Assembly (NCBI GenBank): GCA_002914805.1
Contig: JXTB01000163.1
Span: 57,930-121,929 of the forward strand
Source of the DNA: Parasponia andersonii
Lineage: Eukaryota > Streptophyta > Magnoliopsida > Rosales > Cannabaceae
Length of the DNA stretch: 64,000 nt
Reading direction: 5' to 3'
Below, piece by piece: positions 38,228 to 49,653 of the stretch. The notes beneath the pieces are model-generated. The model was given only the letters and a program-made list of their open reading frames with translations. It had not been told where the DNA came from and made no database searches. The position numbers and the translations under genes were made by a program. Each line of letters opens with the position of its first letter. Position 1 is the stretch's first letter.

Positions 38228-38735
38228 TGTTGGATTTACTTAATGGATTAGTAGACCAAATATAATCCCAGAATCTATCATGCCAAATTGTCAGGAAAAG
38301 ATTTGTTGAGAGAAACCCGTGACTAACCTGAATCTATTAAGTCTGACAGTGAAGGATGCGGTCACGTAAGCAGAAATGATTAACTGATTAGAGCCTGAGG
38401 GTAGAAGGTCTTCCACAGCCAGAATACTCTATGCATGCTCAATAGGTACTCTCTCTATTGATGGAGGTAGAGGAGAAGAGCACACGATCTATTTTGGCTT
38501 AGGGACCAAAATCCTATAGTTATGTCTTTATATACTAGTCACTAATAGAGACCCTATCAATCCTTATTGGACTAGGATTAGGTAACCACACATTACAGAG
38601 TCCACACTTAATAGGTAATTTTCTGAGCCCAAAATTAGATCACTTAATTGGCCCCACTTAATTAGACAACCCTAATATTATAAAATTATTTTAAAAACTA
38701 TGGCCCACATACTAGGTTACACGAGTAACCCAACA
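38228..38735 (-). repeat. 3' LTR of the copia element (508 bp)
   Basis: On the minus strand it starts TGTTGGGTTACTCG directly after the polypurine tract and ends AAATCCAACA, giving TG...CA with 5-bp inverted ends. No second full copy is present in the window. Confidence 0.75.
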
Positions 38736-38736
38736 A

Positions 38737-38749
38737 TCTCCCACTTGGG
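38737..38749 (-). promoter_or_regulatory. Polypurine tract of the copia element
   Basis: The minus strand reads CCCAAGTGGGAGAT just before the LTR start, the classic form for plant copia elements. Confidence 0.75.
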
Positions 38750-39204
38750 CTACATAAGTTTTTTTTCTTAGACAATTATATAATGAAAACTTAAGTGCGC
38801 ACTTTATTACTGTCTGTTAAGAAATTACTCCTTAAGAAAATCTGTACTATTTTGTATATCAACATGAAACCAAAGCGGCCTTCATTGCACTTAGGTAGGC
38901 AACTAAACCCATAATGATTACCAAATACATACACGCAATGACACAGATCAAGTATGGATGTGTGGCATGGAAATTACACAAAAAGTGATCTTACATGCCT
39001 ATTTCCATTTGGTCCTTCTTTATGATTCCAACGAATCAACCTTAGTCTTTCTCTTTATGCAAAAACGCAACTTAATGCAAATCAGCAGATAGAAAGAAAA
39101 TTAAATATAAATTCAGAGTATAAAAGAAAACCATCACTTTATTGATATCAAATAATAAATGTGTCTATCACAAGAGAACTTATAAAATCTAACTCCCACT
39201 AATC

Positions 39205-39720
39205 CTAAAAATCTTTAAATAGTACAACACCCATATGAGCAGTATGCTCATGAAACACCTTAGGCGTTAAACCTTTGGTGAGCGGATCTACCAACATGGA
39301 GTTAGTTCCGATATGTTCTATAGACAATAAATTACTCTGAACTCTTTCCTTAACAACTAGAAACTTAATGTCTATATGCTTAGACTTTGACAAGCTTCTG
39401 TTGTTATTGGAATATAAAACAGCGGCTCTATTATCATAATAAATCTTCAATAGCTTATCAATGCCATCGACAATTCGCAGCCCGATAATAAAATTCCACA
39501 GCCATATTCCTTGATTCGATGCCTCATGACAAGCTATAAACTCTGCCTCCATAGTGGATGAAGCTGTGAGCGTCTGTTTAACACTCTTCCATGATACATC
39601 TCCTCCGGCAAGCAGATAAATATAGCCTGAAGTGGATCTCTTACTATCTAGGTATCCAACATAATCGGAGTCAGAATACCCCACGATCTCCAAATGATCA
39701 GATCTCTGATAAGTGAGCAT
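39205..39720 (-). pseudogene. Copia RNase H
   Basis: Carries GYSDSDYVG (first Asp), SGYIYLL, the W-K-S-V-K-Q-T-L-T-A-S-S-T-M-E-A-E-F block with the Glu (the usual plant form is K-Q-x-x-V-x-x-S-S-T-E-A-E-Y), YYDNRAAV and the C-terminal KHIDIKF and DPLTKGL. It is separated from RT only by a TAG at 39733-39735 in the same frame, so this is one polyprotein with a stop. It ends naturally at 39205, leaving about 450 bp of 3' non-coding sequence before the polypurine tract. Confidence 0.85.
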
Positions 39721-39735
39721 GTAGTCTTTTGTTCT

Positions 39736-40881
39736 CTATAAATAACGTAAAACCCTCTTTGCTGCTGTCCAGTGATCCATACCAGGGTTGCTTAAATATC
39801 TGCCTAACACTCCAACTATGTATGCTATATCCGGATGCGTACATACCTGAGTATACATCAGACTCCCTAATGCAGATGCATAAGGAATCTTCTGCATTTC
39901 TTTAGCCTCAAACTCATTCTTGAGGCATTGAATAAGACTGAATTTATCACCCTTAGCAATGGGTGTATATCCTGGGGCACATTTACTCATGCCAAATCTA
40001 TCAAACACCTTTTCGATATAACTCTTTTGTGATAACCCAAGTATACATTGAGAGCGATCTCGGTGGATTTTAATCCCTAATACAAAATAGGCGTCCCCAA
40101 GATCTTTCATCTCAAATTTGTTTGATAGAAATGTCTTGGTTTCGTGCAACAAGCCTATATCATTGCTTATCAAAAATATGTCATCGACATACAAAACCAG
40201 GAAGATATATTTGCTCCCACTGAACTTGTGATAAATACATCCATCTACCAAATTTTCCTCAAAACCGAACGAGAAAATAACTTGATGGAACTTATGATAC
40301 CATTGACGGGATGCTTGTTTGAGATCATAGATGGATTTCTTTAGTTTACAAACTATAGATTTTATATTTCCGTTTACAAAGTTTTCTGGCTGTACCATAG
40401 AAATCGTATCTTCAATATCACCATTGAGAAACGCAGTCTTTACATCCATCTGATGTAGCTCTAGATCAAAATGAGCTACTAGTGCCATAATTATTCTAAA
40501 AGAATCTTTCGAAGAAACTGGAGAGAAAGTCTCCTTATAATCAATGCCTTCTTTCTGAGTGAAACCCTTGGCAACTAGACGAGCCTTATATCTCTCGATA
40601 TTGCCTTTAGAATCCCTTTTGATTTTAAAAATCCATTTACAACTAATAGGTTTCTTTCCTGGTGGCAATTCTACGAGTTCCCAAACGTCATTGTCTTTCA
40701 TGGATTTCATCTCATCCTTCATGGCATCAATCCACTGTTGGAATTTTGAACTTTGTTTGGCTTGAGCGAAATTGATTGGATCATTTTCCACTCCTATATC
40801 AAACTCATGTTCTAGGAGATAGATGATATAATCATCTGGAATCGCATTTCTCCTTTCCCTAGTAGATCTCCCTAGTGGCAC
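39736..40881 (-). pseudogene. Copia reverse transcriptase
   Basis: 381 residues open. WIDAMKDEMKSM, CKWIFKIKRDSKG, YKARLVAKGFTQ, YKETFSPV, LHQMDVKTAFLNGDI and the catalytic LYVDDIFL follow the standard RVT_2 order, then GSLMYTQ and RPDIAY-like THPDIAYIV. It is therefore a complete polymerase domain. The frame is closed upstream by a stop near 41002 and downstream by TAG at 39733. In place of the usual I-Y-M-V it reads IEDTISMVQPENF, a small divergence. Confidence 0.87.
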
Positions 40882-41001
40882 TACCTCTTCAGGTTGTTGA
40901 GGTTGCTCTTCACGAGCAACTTCCTCATGTGGGATAGGGAGTTGCGGAATATTGTCTTGAATTTCTGGATTTGCTACTTGAATAATATCAGGTAAAGGAG
41001 C

Positions 41002-41793
41002 CTAATCACCTTCAATAGCAACTGTAGGAAGAGAAACAAATTCCTCCTCAAAGACAATATCCCTCACCTTATCTTCCTCCCCAAACTCAACATCCTCAAG
41101 GAATCTCGCATTACTCGTCTCGAAAAATGACCTATTAGAGGGATCATGGAATTTGAAACCTCTGGATCTTTCAGCGTAGCCAACAAAATAGCATCTTAGT
41201 GTTCTTGAGTCCAGTTTCTTCTCATGTGGCCTATATGGCCTTGCCTCAGCTAGATAACCCCAAATATGCAAGTGCCTAATACTAGGCTTCTTGCCTATCT
41301 ATAGTTCATATGGGGTTTTAGCTACTGATTTGCTGGGTACTCTGTTGAGTATATAAACTGCAGTCTTAAGTGCTTCTCCCCAGAGTGATTCAGGTAAGGA
41401 GGAATGACTGATCATACTCCTCACCATGTCCTTAAGTGTTCGGTTTCGTTGCTCAGCAACAACATTCATGCTAGGTTTTCCCGGCATTGTGTATTGTGGG
41501 ACAATTCCACATTCCTCTAAGTACTGGGCAAAGGGTCCTGGACGTTGTTCACCGGATCCATCATACCTAACATAGTATTCACCACCACGATCGGATTTAA
41601 CGGCTTTAATTTTCTTGTCGAGTTGATTTTCAACTTCGGCTTTGAAAGCTTTAAATACGTCCAGAGATTGTGACTTCTCATGAGTTAAATATAGGTACCT
41701 ATAGCGAGAGTAATCGTCTATGAACGTGATGAAATACTGTTGGCCGTTCCATGAAGCCGTAGGGAATGGACCGCAAATATCAGTATATATCAA
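41002..41793 (-). pseudogene. Copia integrase
   Basis: The core has the first Asp in IYTDICGPF, the second in KSDRGGEYY, and the Glu region [24 protein letters not shown] (usually NGVAERRN), then [11 protein letters not shown] and ILNRVPSK. A stop at 41296-41298 splits the core from the next segment (41271-41002, LHIWGYLAEARPY, YFVGYAERSRGF), which is the integrase C-terminal/linker part. A TAA just upstream of 41793 separates it from the pre-integrase segment. Confidence 0.85.
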
Positions 41794-41799
41794 TTATAA

Positions 41800-42519
41800 G
41801 ACACCGGAACTCCTATTAGCACCTAATTTACATATATTTGTCTGTTTGCCTTTAATGCACTCAACACAAACTGTGAAGTCTGTGAGGTCAAGTGGGTCAA
41901 GAATTCTATCTGACACAAGACGCTGTATTCTCTGTTTAGAGATGTGTCCTAATCTCTTGTGCCATAACATAGAGGAATTCTCTGTGGTTTTGCATTTTAT
42001 ACCTCATTTCTCGACATGCAAAGTTTCATTAATTGAAGTAACAGTGTCGACTTTATATAGGTTATCAATTAAAGTACCAGTCGCAAGAATATTGAAATTC
42101 TAAAAAAGACTAAATTTATTATTTTTAAATGAATAAGAATAACCTGATTTGTCCAAAACTGAAATGGAAATTAAATTCCTTCTAAATGACGGTACAATAA
42201 ATGTCTCATTCAAATCCAAAAATAGACCAGAACCTAATTGGAACCTAAATAGACCTATTGCCTCCACTGTAGCTGTATCACCATTGCCCACATAGATGTA
42301 TTTTTCAGCATCACTTGGCAGACGGCTTCTCAGACAACCCTGCATAAACATACTTATATGAGTAGTGGCACCGGTATCTACCCACCAAGTATGACTGGGT
42401 ACAGAAGCAAAATTAACCTCAGAACAGACAAAATTGAGAAGCTTACCCTTCTTAATATGCCATGCGCGTACTTGGGACATTCCTTCTTCATATGTCCTGC
42501 CCTCTTGCAGAAGAAACAA
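41800..42519 (-). pseudogene. Copia protease and GAG-pre-integrase segment
   Basis: WWVDTGATTHIS (about 42390) carries the aspartic protease D-T-G in place of the more usual D-S-G of copia. It is followed by YVGNG and FLDLNETFIVPSFRRNLISI. After a TAG at 42100 and a TGA near 42000, the same frame continues with HKRLGHISKQRIQRLV and the C-x2-C-x-K-G-K-Q motif of the pre-integrase zinc segment (41830-41960). Confidence 0.8.
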
Positions 42520-43220
42520 GCTGATTCCTCATCTTGTTTCTTTTGCACTTTAGTATGTGAAGTCCCAGATGTAGCTCCTTTATCCTTAGTCATTTTTCTT
42601 TTCTTTTCTTGAGAGGTTGTTGCTAAGTGAGCACTCTCTGTTTTATCTCGCTTCAATCTATCCTCTTCTTGCACACACTAAGATATGAGCTCATTAAGAG
42701 TCCATTTTTCTTTCTGGGTGTTGTAGCTCACTTTAAATTAACTGAATTGTGGCGGAAGAGATAGTAGTACTAATTGCACGAGCAAATCATCCGACAGCTC
42801 TAACTTAAGTGCCTTTAGTTTTGAAGCCAGATTAGACATCTCCATGATGTACTCCTTGATGTTCCCTTTACCTTTATAATGCATAGAAAGTAAATTGCTC
42901 AGTATGGTACTAGTTTCCACTTTTTCATTCTTTTGGAAACGTTCTGCAATTGCGTCAAGGAACACCTTAGCATTATCAACCTCTGGTACAGCGCCCCTAA
43001 TGGTCTCAAGTGTGGAATGTTTCATGATCATAAGACTCATGCGATTAGAATGTTCCCACTGCTCAAAGTTCTTAATATCCATATCAGAACTTTCATCTGT
43101 AAGAGCAGCAGGCTGTTCTTTCCTGAGTGCGAAGTCCAGATCTATGCAACCAAGCACAATCATAACGTGCTCTATCCACTTCTTGAAGTTTGTGCCGTTA
43201 AGCACAGGAATTGAATTCAA
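42378..43220 (-). pseudogene. Copia Gag with CCHC knuckle
   Basis: Starts MNSIPVLNGTNFKKW at 43220, the usual DUF4219/UBN2-type gag start. It runs through FQKNEKVETSTILSNLLSM to SLPPQFS and a TAA at 42738-42740, then a further stop near 42679. In the same frame the knuckle CFFCKRAGHMKKEC (about 42495-42536) follows a Lys-rich linker. A one-base frameshift just after it puts protease in another frame. No natural gag/pol stop is expected in copia, so these are lesions. Confidence 0.85.
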
Positions 43221-44277
43221 ATTAACAGATATACTTAAAGTAGATACTGAACAGAGAACAAAAGCAAAGATAACATCTCATATTAATAACATGTCATAAA
43301 CTTAGCATACAAATAAGATATACTAGTATGACACAAATATATAAGGTGGGCTCCCATCACAAGATACTTAGAACAACATTAATGAGCCTTCCTTTGGGCC
43401 GACTTATTAACTTGTAAGTAGTACTTTTTAGTGCAGTAATCAAATATTGGCAGTAAATCCTGTCAGACAATATATCTTCCTTTGGGCTAGTAATTATTCG
43501 TATGAACAATAAATACACAAGCATTCAAATATTTCAAAATAAATAAATTTACGCAATAGAGGTTACTTTGGTAACATATTATTTCAACTCATCTATTTCA
43601 GAATATTTAAACAAATAGTGTAAAGAAAATAATAACCAAAGTGCCCAGAGTATTAAACTGAAAATTTTAATGCACAATTTTTTATGGATGACCGACTGAG
43701 TTTTAAGCACTTTTATCAACTCTTTAAAGCCAAATAGAGTTTTCAACGGATAAAGTGTGGGTCTACTGAAGTTGGATTGAGAAAACAAAACTGATTGATT
43801 AAGTTTCAGGATGGAACTTCTTGAATTGAGTCGTTTCGACTCAATTCTACCCAAATCCGAGACCGTATACCTCAATTAGGTCAAAAAAAGACCTAATTTT
43901 TTTTTTTAAACCCAGGTGGTGGCGCTGTGGCGCCGCGGTGCCACCGTGTCCTTATGGTGGCATTGCAGTGCCACTTTCGTGGCACCACAGCGCCACCACA
44001 TCTTGAGTGTGGCGCCGTAGCGCCAAGTTGCGGCCTTAGTGTAAATTACTCGATTTTTAAATTGGGTAACTCAAACCTGATGCGATTTTCGCCGTAATGT
44101 GTAAACTTTATAACCCAAAACTCAGAATTCAACTCTCAAACTCTGAATATCTTAACAAAATCATGAAAAATTCATCAATCATACATGTTATATCTAAACC
44201 CTAAAAAGCCATATAGATAAAGATATCACAAAATAGAGACATACATGATTATCCTAAGTAATTTAACATAATTTCCT
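43221..44277 (-). other. Long untranslated leader of the copia element
   Basis: About 1.05 kb between primer site and gag start, with no convincing frame. It contains a GC-rich fold-back at 43916-44030, described separately. Confidence 0.6.
43916..43999. repeat. GC-rich inverted repeat in the copia leader
   Basis: 43916-43935 (GTGGTGGCGCTGTGG...) and 43980-43999 are inverted copies matching at 18 of 20 positions. Between them are smaller hairpins such as GTGGCA-TTGCAG-TGCCAC at 43957-43974. A further GGCGCC..GGCGC copy lies at 44011-44024. The block stands out sharply from the AT-rich surroundings. Confidence 0.8.
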
Positions 44278-44289
44278 GCTCTGATACCA
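44278..44289 (-). promoter_or_regulatory. Copia primer-binding site, tRNA-iMet
   Basis: The minus strand reads TGGTATCAGAGC, two bases inside an LTR-like end ATCCAACA at 44292. This fixes the 5' boundary of the internal region. Confidence 0.88.
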
Positions 44290-44434
44290 CTTGTTGGATT
44301 CTTCGTCTTAGAAATTTTCTACTGTCAACTACAATAAGTATAGTACTTGCTGACAAGATTATGTACACGGCATATTTGGGTGTTTTGTTATTCGAGCGTG
44401 CGTGAGCATATATACACATATATATATATATATA

Positions 44435-44650
44435 GGGCACCAATCCAGTAGATATTTTTTTTTTTTACCTATGCACAGGTATCAATTTGGCCAATGAAAA
44501 TTTAGCATGCATATTTTTTTATTGTAAAAAGTAAGAGAGAGAAAGAGCATTAATGATGCACATCTTTTCATGCACTTCATTATAGCCATTGGATCACCAT
44601 TAGACGGTGATCCAACGGCTAAAAAAAAAATACCTACCCATAGGTANAGC
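44435..44650 (-). mobile_element. Palindromic MITE, copy 3
   Basis: GGGCACCAATCCAGTAG at the left end follows (TA)n. The interior is nearly identical to copy 1 in the opposite orientation, including GGATCACCATTAGACGGTGA. The right end is cut at an ambiguous base (44647), so the terminal repeat is incomplete there. Confidence 0.75.
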
Positions 44651-45345
44651 CATCAAAAACTATCAAAAACCCCTTGCACACAGCAGTCATAGTAGACCCT
44701 ACCAGAATCCACAGCTAGACAGATCGAGCCAGCTAAGAGATCAGCACATACTTGATGATGATGATTATGATGGTTTCAATTTTCCACTGGTCCCCTCCTT
44801 CTCTAGTTTCCAATTTTTCTTTCTTCCCTCTTTCTTGAACGACATATATGTTACATATATTTAATTAAAGAAGTTGATCTGAGAAATCTAATATTAGCCA
44901 TGAATTCAGTGTCCATGTTCATTTATGGGGGCTCACTGCACTACACAAGGTGCCAAGAAAAACAATAACGATTTATGTTAGCTAGAGAGTGTACTGCGAG
45001 ATTCTGAACGTTCGTGTTGTATGTGTGGCTGTTAATTAATTAAAGGTTTACTAAAAGGTAGGAGTTAGCTAGTCGGGATATGGAGGGTTAATTTTTGTTG
45101 GACTACATTTTATAAATTAATGAATAGTATACTAATAAGTCTCCTTCGTAGATTATGTAAATTAAATGTATGGATTTCTATTAGGTTTAATATTATATTG
45201 CTAGTATATAGGAATGTCTACTTTGAAACTTTATAAATAGCTAGCTCTTGTATTCAACTATAATTTTATTGAGCAAAATAGAACAATGGAGTGAATAATT
45301 CTTTGTGAGAGGGTTCTTAGGTTTTTCAGGTGGGAGAAAATTGAG
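44651..45345. other. Unrecognised segment
   Basis: A moderately GC-balanced stretch (44650-44870) is open on the plus strand (QLRDQHILDDDDYDGFNFP), but no family was recognised and no start or splice evidence is visible. The rest is AT-rich. It could be a gene fragment. Confidence 0.3.
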
Positions 45346-45346
45346 A

Positions 45347-48300
45347 GTGGAATTGGACAAAAATCCTTATATGCGACATTTAAAAATGCCATCATTATAT
45401 ATTTTTTTTTGTGATATTTATGATGTTAATGACATTTGTACCGAGAGTGACTAAAAGATTCTAATGACACTTAAAATGTCATTGTATCATTATTTTTAGT
45501 ATTATTTAAAAAATGCTACAATATTATATTAATGACACTTTCAAATGCCACTAAATTATTTAACTTAATAAATAAAAAAAATGAGTTTTAGTGATATTTT
45601 AAATATATCATGAAACCATATTGATGACATTTGAAAAAATGAAACTAAAAGAAAATTAACGGTTAGATACAAAAATTTTGATTTCAAAAAGTTTTTCTTG
45701 GTCAAATGGTTATAAACAACGGATTTATTTTTATTATATTAAATGGTCAGTAAAAAATATTGGTTACCAACGTACGTTTCGTTGCTAATTATTATAATGT
45801 TTTTTTGCATTTAAATAAATTGAGTTAATTTTTACAAGTTTTTTTTTTTTACTGTTTCGTAATCTGAGAAATAATCTCAAGATAATATTGACCATAAAAA
45901 TAAAAAAATAGAAAAATAAAATAAATTAGTATTCATCAATAAAATAATTCAGTTTACATGAACTCATCAAAATTACACAAAATTGTGTAGAATTGAAGGC
46001 AAGAGAGAGAGAGAGATCATCAACTTAATGATGAATTGAATTCTTGATTTTGCTTAAATAGTCCTATGCACAGACATATAGACAAAAGAAAGAAAAATAA
46101 ATGAATAACATTTTGCTATAGAAAATAATATAGAAGTTTCCAATTTCCTATAGAAGTAAAAAGTGTTTACGGATCACATTCCATACGTATATGCCTTCTT
46201 TTCATCTTTCGTTTATTTTGCGCTATCCAAATAGCTTTCTTTCTCTATAAAGGAGTTGTATCAAATGAATCCATTTTGTTAAATCAGTAAAATCTAACAA
46301 AATAATTCAAGAAACGTTAATACAAAATTGTTAAAATCAAAACAAATAACTAACTTGCAAAAAGAAATATGAAATAAAATCTTGAAGATGACCCTTAAGA
46401 TTACAATAAAGTTTGAAAAGAAAGAAGAGAATTTGAAAAGAAATAAGATGAAATTGAGAGGGCTACACTTAATCCAGAAACAAGCATATTTTAGTTGATG
46501 GGGTGTTGAAGACATTCTGCTAGGTAGATGAGAAAAAATATGATATGCTAGATGAGTTAGTTTTCATTTTAAATTTGTTTGAAATTTGGTGATATGATAA
46601 ATTTTAGGAAATCTAAACAAATTTAAATTTCTTTGAAAATTTCAGAAATCTAGAAAAATTTTAAATATAAATTCTTTTGATCTTAAATTTAAAATCTTAA
46701 CATTCCACCTTTATCAAAACACGTTTAAAATTTTAGATAATATTTTAATTACTTAACAAATTAATCTGTTATATAAATCTACCTGAAAAATCTATTATAC
46801 GAACTTGTTCACAGTTGATGTAAACTGGTCGTAACGTAATCAGTTTTTGCTTAGTTCTTTTTTTTTTTTTTAAATTTTATATTGTTAGTATGAATTATTT
46901 CTTCTTAAGATGGTATATTGAATAGGAGTTCATACATATAAAACTAATTTAGGACTTCTACAGACGTTATTTGTTACGACCGAAAATCCAAAGTTGTGAC
47001 TTTTAGTAATTTTAGGTAAAATAGTTTCTAAAATTTCAGAAAAATTTAAGTACTTGAAATTTAAGTTTTAGTCTTCAAAAATAAACAAATTTCAAGATTT
47101 GACAAATTTGATAATCATATTATTATCTATCAATTTTAAATTTCCAAAAAATTCTTAATTTTATGTTTACCAAAAATCCTAATTAACTAGTTCAAAAATT
47201 TTTATTATTTCATGAAATTTAATGAGATAGTTCAATTTAAAACTCTAGGCCCAATATTCAAATAATTTACCTAAAATTATTTTTACTTTCTAAGTACTCG
47301 ATTTAATAACAAAAAAATCATCCTCATACATCTATTCAATAAATATATTACCATTGGCTAAATAAATTTGACTTTAATATAGAGTACAACCCAACCAATG
47401 AAGATGATTGGAACTGTAAGCATATGCCAAACATATTTGTCAAGCCACTAAAATATTTACTACAAAATAGGTCAACACTTGAAATGGGAGGAAGTAGAGA
47501 ATAAGCACGAGAATGCTCAGTAGAAACTCAATTACCCTATTTTTTAGTAGATGTAATTTTTTACTAAACCTACATGGTTAATACCTTTTCCAAAATCCAT
47601 TTATAAACTAAGTTTATAAAACCATCAGAATAATCACATATTCAAAATCCAAAATCAAATGTCGCAAGATTGTATATATCATAAATTAACGTATCCCATG
47701 AGCTCACACTCACTCATCACGAACTAGAGTAACTCGTATTATGTATACTAAATACTCTCTGTCTACTATCTATCCTAGAAAATAAGAAGGACACTCATAT
47801 GTCTAAACCTACCAAACTGGAGGGGTAACTGAAGGCCTACGCCTACCGAGTACGAATAATCAGAAAAATCTCGCGCAGGTTTACAGGCTCTTACTGAAGG
47901 CGGGTGTATTAGTCCACCCATTACAATACCGCGATACCTAAGATGTATCTCATGTGTGATCGTATGGTATGTACAATATATAGCTAAATATATATAATAA
48001 TCATGCAGAATATAACCTAACTATGTTTTAAAACTCTACTAAATATTATTCTAGAATTTACTATACCTTGGGTAGGAAATCCGTTAAATTACCCCAAAGT
48101 CACGATTTTATAAATATGTATAGAAGTCACACAGTCTAATTTCAAAATAATTCAAGATTTTCCAACAGTTCATTAAAATATTGTTAAATTTACGATTTTT
48201 CACAAAATAGTCATAAAGTAAATTTTAAATTAAATCATGTATAAAATCAGGTAATTGAACTCCTACCCCAATTAAGCATCCAAATAATGCTATGGGACTA

Positions 48301-49653
48301 TGAAGAAGGTTTGGCATCGTTTGGAAGGTCAAGCGTCGTTTGTGAATCTTTGATAGGTTTGAAAATTCGATTTTTAATCGGAGCTTCAAATCATAAAACG
48401 GACTTTATCACTGAATTCAAGGCATCCAAAAATGCTAGGTTAGACATATACTTTGACCGATTCGGGCTCGGGCTGAACCCGAGCCCACGGCACACAAAAC
48501 TAGACGATCTAAACTATTAGATTTATCACCAAATATAGGCAATATATATCAAAAAAAATATTTCACGGGTACATCACAAATATGAGGTTTATTTTACAAT
48601 CTAATGGTCGGATTGAAAATTTTAAATATAAAACTAAAAATAACTCAAAACTATCAAAAATGGCAAAATTCAATCCGAACAAAGTTAAGTCAAGATATAT
48701 ATATCATGACGATCTTCGTGTCGAGACAAATTTGGAAAGCCCAAATTTGCAGCTTGAAGCTGCTAGAAATGGTACCGGAATTGAAATCTTCTCAAAGGCA
48801 TTTTTCACACTTTTCTAGCGAAATGATGGTCCGGCGGCTTGGGAGTGGCAACTAGAGCTTTGTGGCGAGGTGACGAGCTGATCTAAGCAGTTGGTGTTGG
48901 TCACTAATGGCTGGAGGAGCTCGTGCGGTGGCTTACACAATGAAGGAGACAGTCGAGAGAGAAAAGGAGAGATCGGGCGAGGGAGAGAGAGGGAAAAAAA
49001 AAAGAAAAAAAAAAAAGAAAGAGAGAGTGTTTTTTTAAGTTGTGGGTCCTACCACTAAAAATATTATATTATATTAAAAAAACGGTGGGATTTCACGTTA
49101 TTTTCTTAAAACACTTCTCTAGTTTTTATATTGATAATTTTATCATTTAATTTCTTCTCGAAAAATTTATTTCTTTTTAATTAAATTAGATATTTTGAGT
49201 ACAAACGTTACTTTAACTAATCTAACCCAAAGAGGGGGGGGAGAGTGATAAAACGAGAGAACCGAATATGGAGAACCATATTCCTTTTTTATTTTTCCTT
49301 TTATATACTTTTCGATTTTTTTATTTCCGAAAATTATCAATAATTAGTGTACAAATAAGTAACATTTTTAAAATGCTACTAATCTAAAACTGAGTTGCAT
49401 TTTTCAAATGCTATTAACTCAAATTTTAGTGGCAATTTTAAATGTGTTAATGACATTTGAAAGATACCATTAACAATAAATTTTAGTGACATTAATTTTA
49501 AAAATGTTACTAAATCTAAAATTTGAAAGATATATTTAAAAAGATCCTGATATCGTTATAAGTCAATGACATTTTTTTAGCAAATGTCACTAAATATTTA
49601 TTATATTGACATTTTTAAGGCTAATGTCACAGATTTATATTTTTGTTGTAGAG
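45347..49653. mobile_element. Probable non-autonomous CACTA element split by an LTR insertion
   Basis: The right end at about 49636-49653 reads TTTTTGTTGTAGAG. This is one base from the minus-strand form of the CACTACAACAAAAA terminus common in plant CACTA (En/Spm) elements. Inside both ends lie many copies of GTGACATTT..AAATGTCACTAA-type subterminal repeats (45370-45660 and 49340-49630). The left end near 45347-45395 (ACAAAAAT..GCGACATTT..AAAAATG) is a decayed match to the right one in inverted order. No transposase motif was seen. Between them is a solo LTR of the LARD family. Confidence 0.5.
46972..49095 (-). repeat. Solo LTR of the LARD family
   Basis: Begins TGTTACGACCGAAAATCC and ends GGTGGGATTTCA (minus-strand start TGAAATCCC). 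It covers the full length of the reference LTR, with the GC-richer block at 48720-48930. CGTTATT occurs directly on both sides (46965-46971 and 49096-49102), consistent with a single insertion followed by LTR-LTR recombination. No internal sequence is present. Confidence 0.75.

Larger units (their letters stand above)
38228..44291 (-). mobile_element. Ty1/copia LTR retrotransposon (TNT1-like Pol), degenerate
   Basis: On the minus strand the order is primer site (44289-44278), about 1 kb leader, gag, protease, GAG-pre-integrase segment, integrase, RT, RNase H, polypurine tract, 3' LTR. Integrase before RT defines copia. All domains are recognisable, but the single polyprotein has a frameshift between gag and protease (near 42480) and about eight in-frame stops. 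The 5' side has a canonical LTR end TG..TTGGAT at 44292, yet the sequence beyond does not match the 3' LTR. Inactive. Confidence 0.88.

Noticed and set aside
44607-44864. Plus-strand open frame after the MITE
   Set aside because: It starts inside the MITE and spans an ambiguous base. No family was recognised, so it is not called as a gene.
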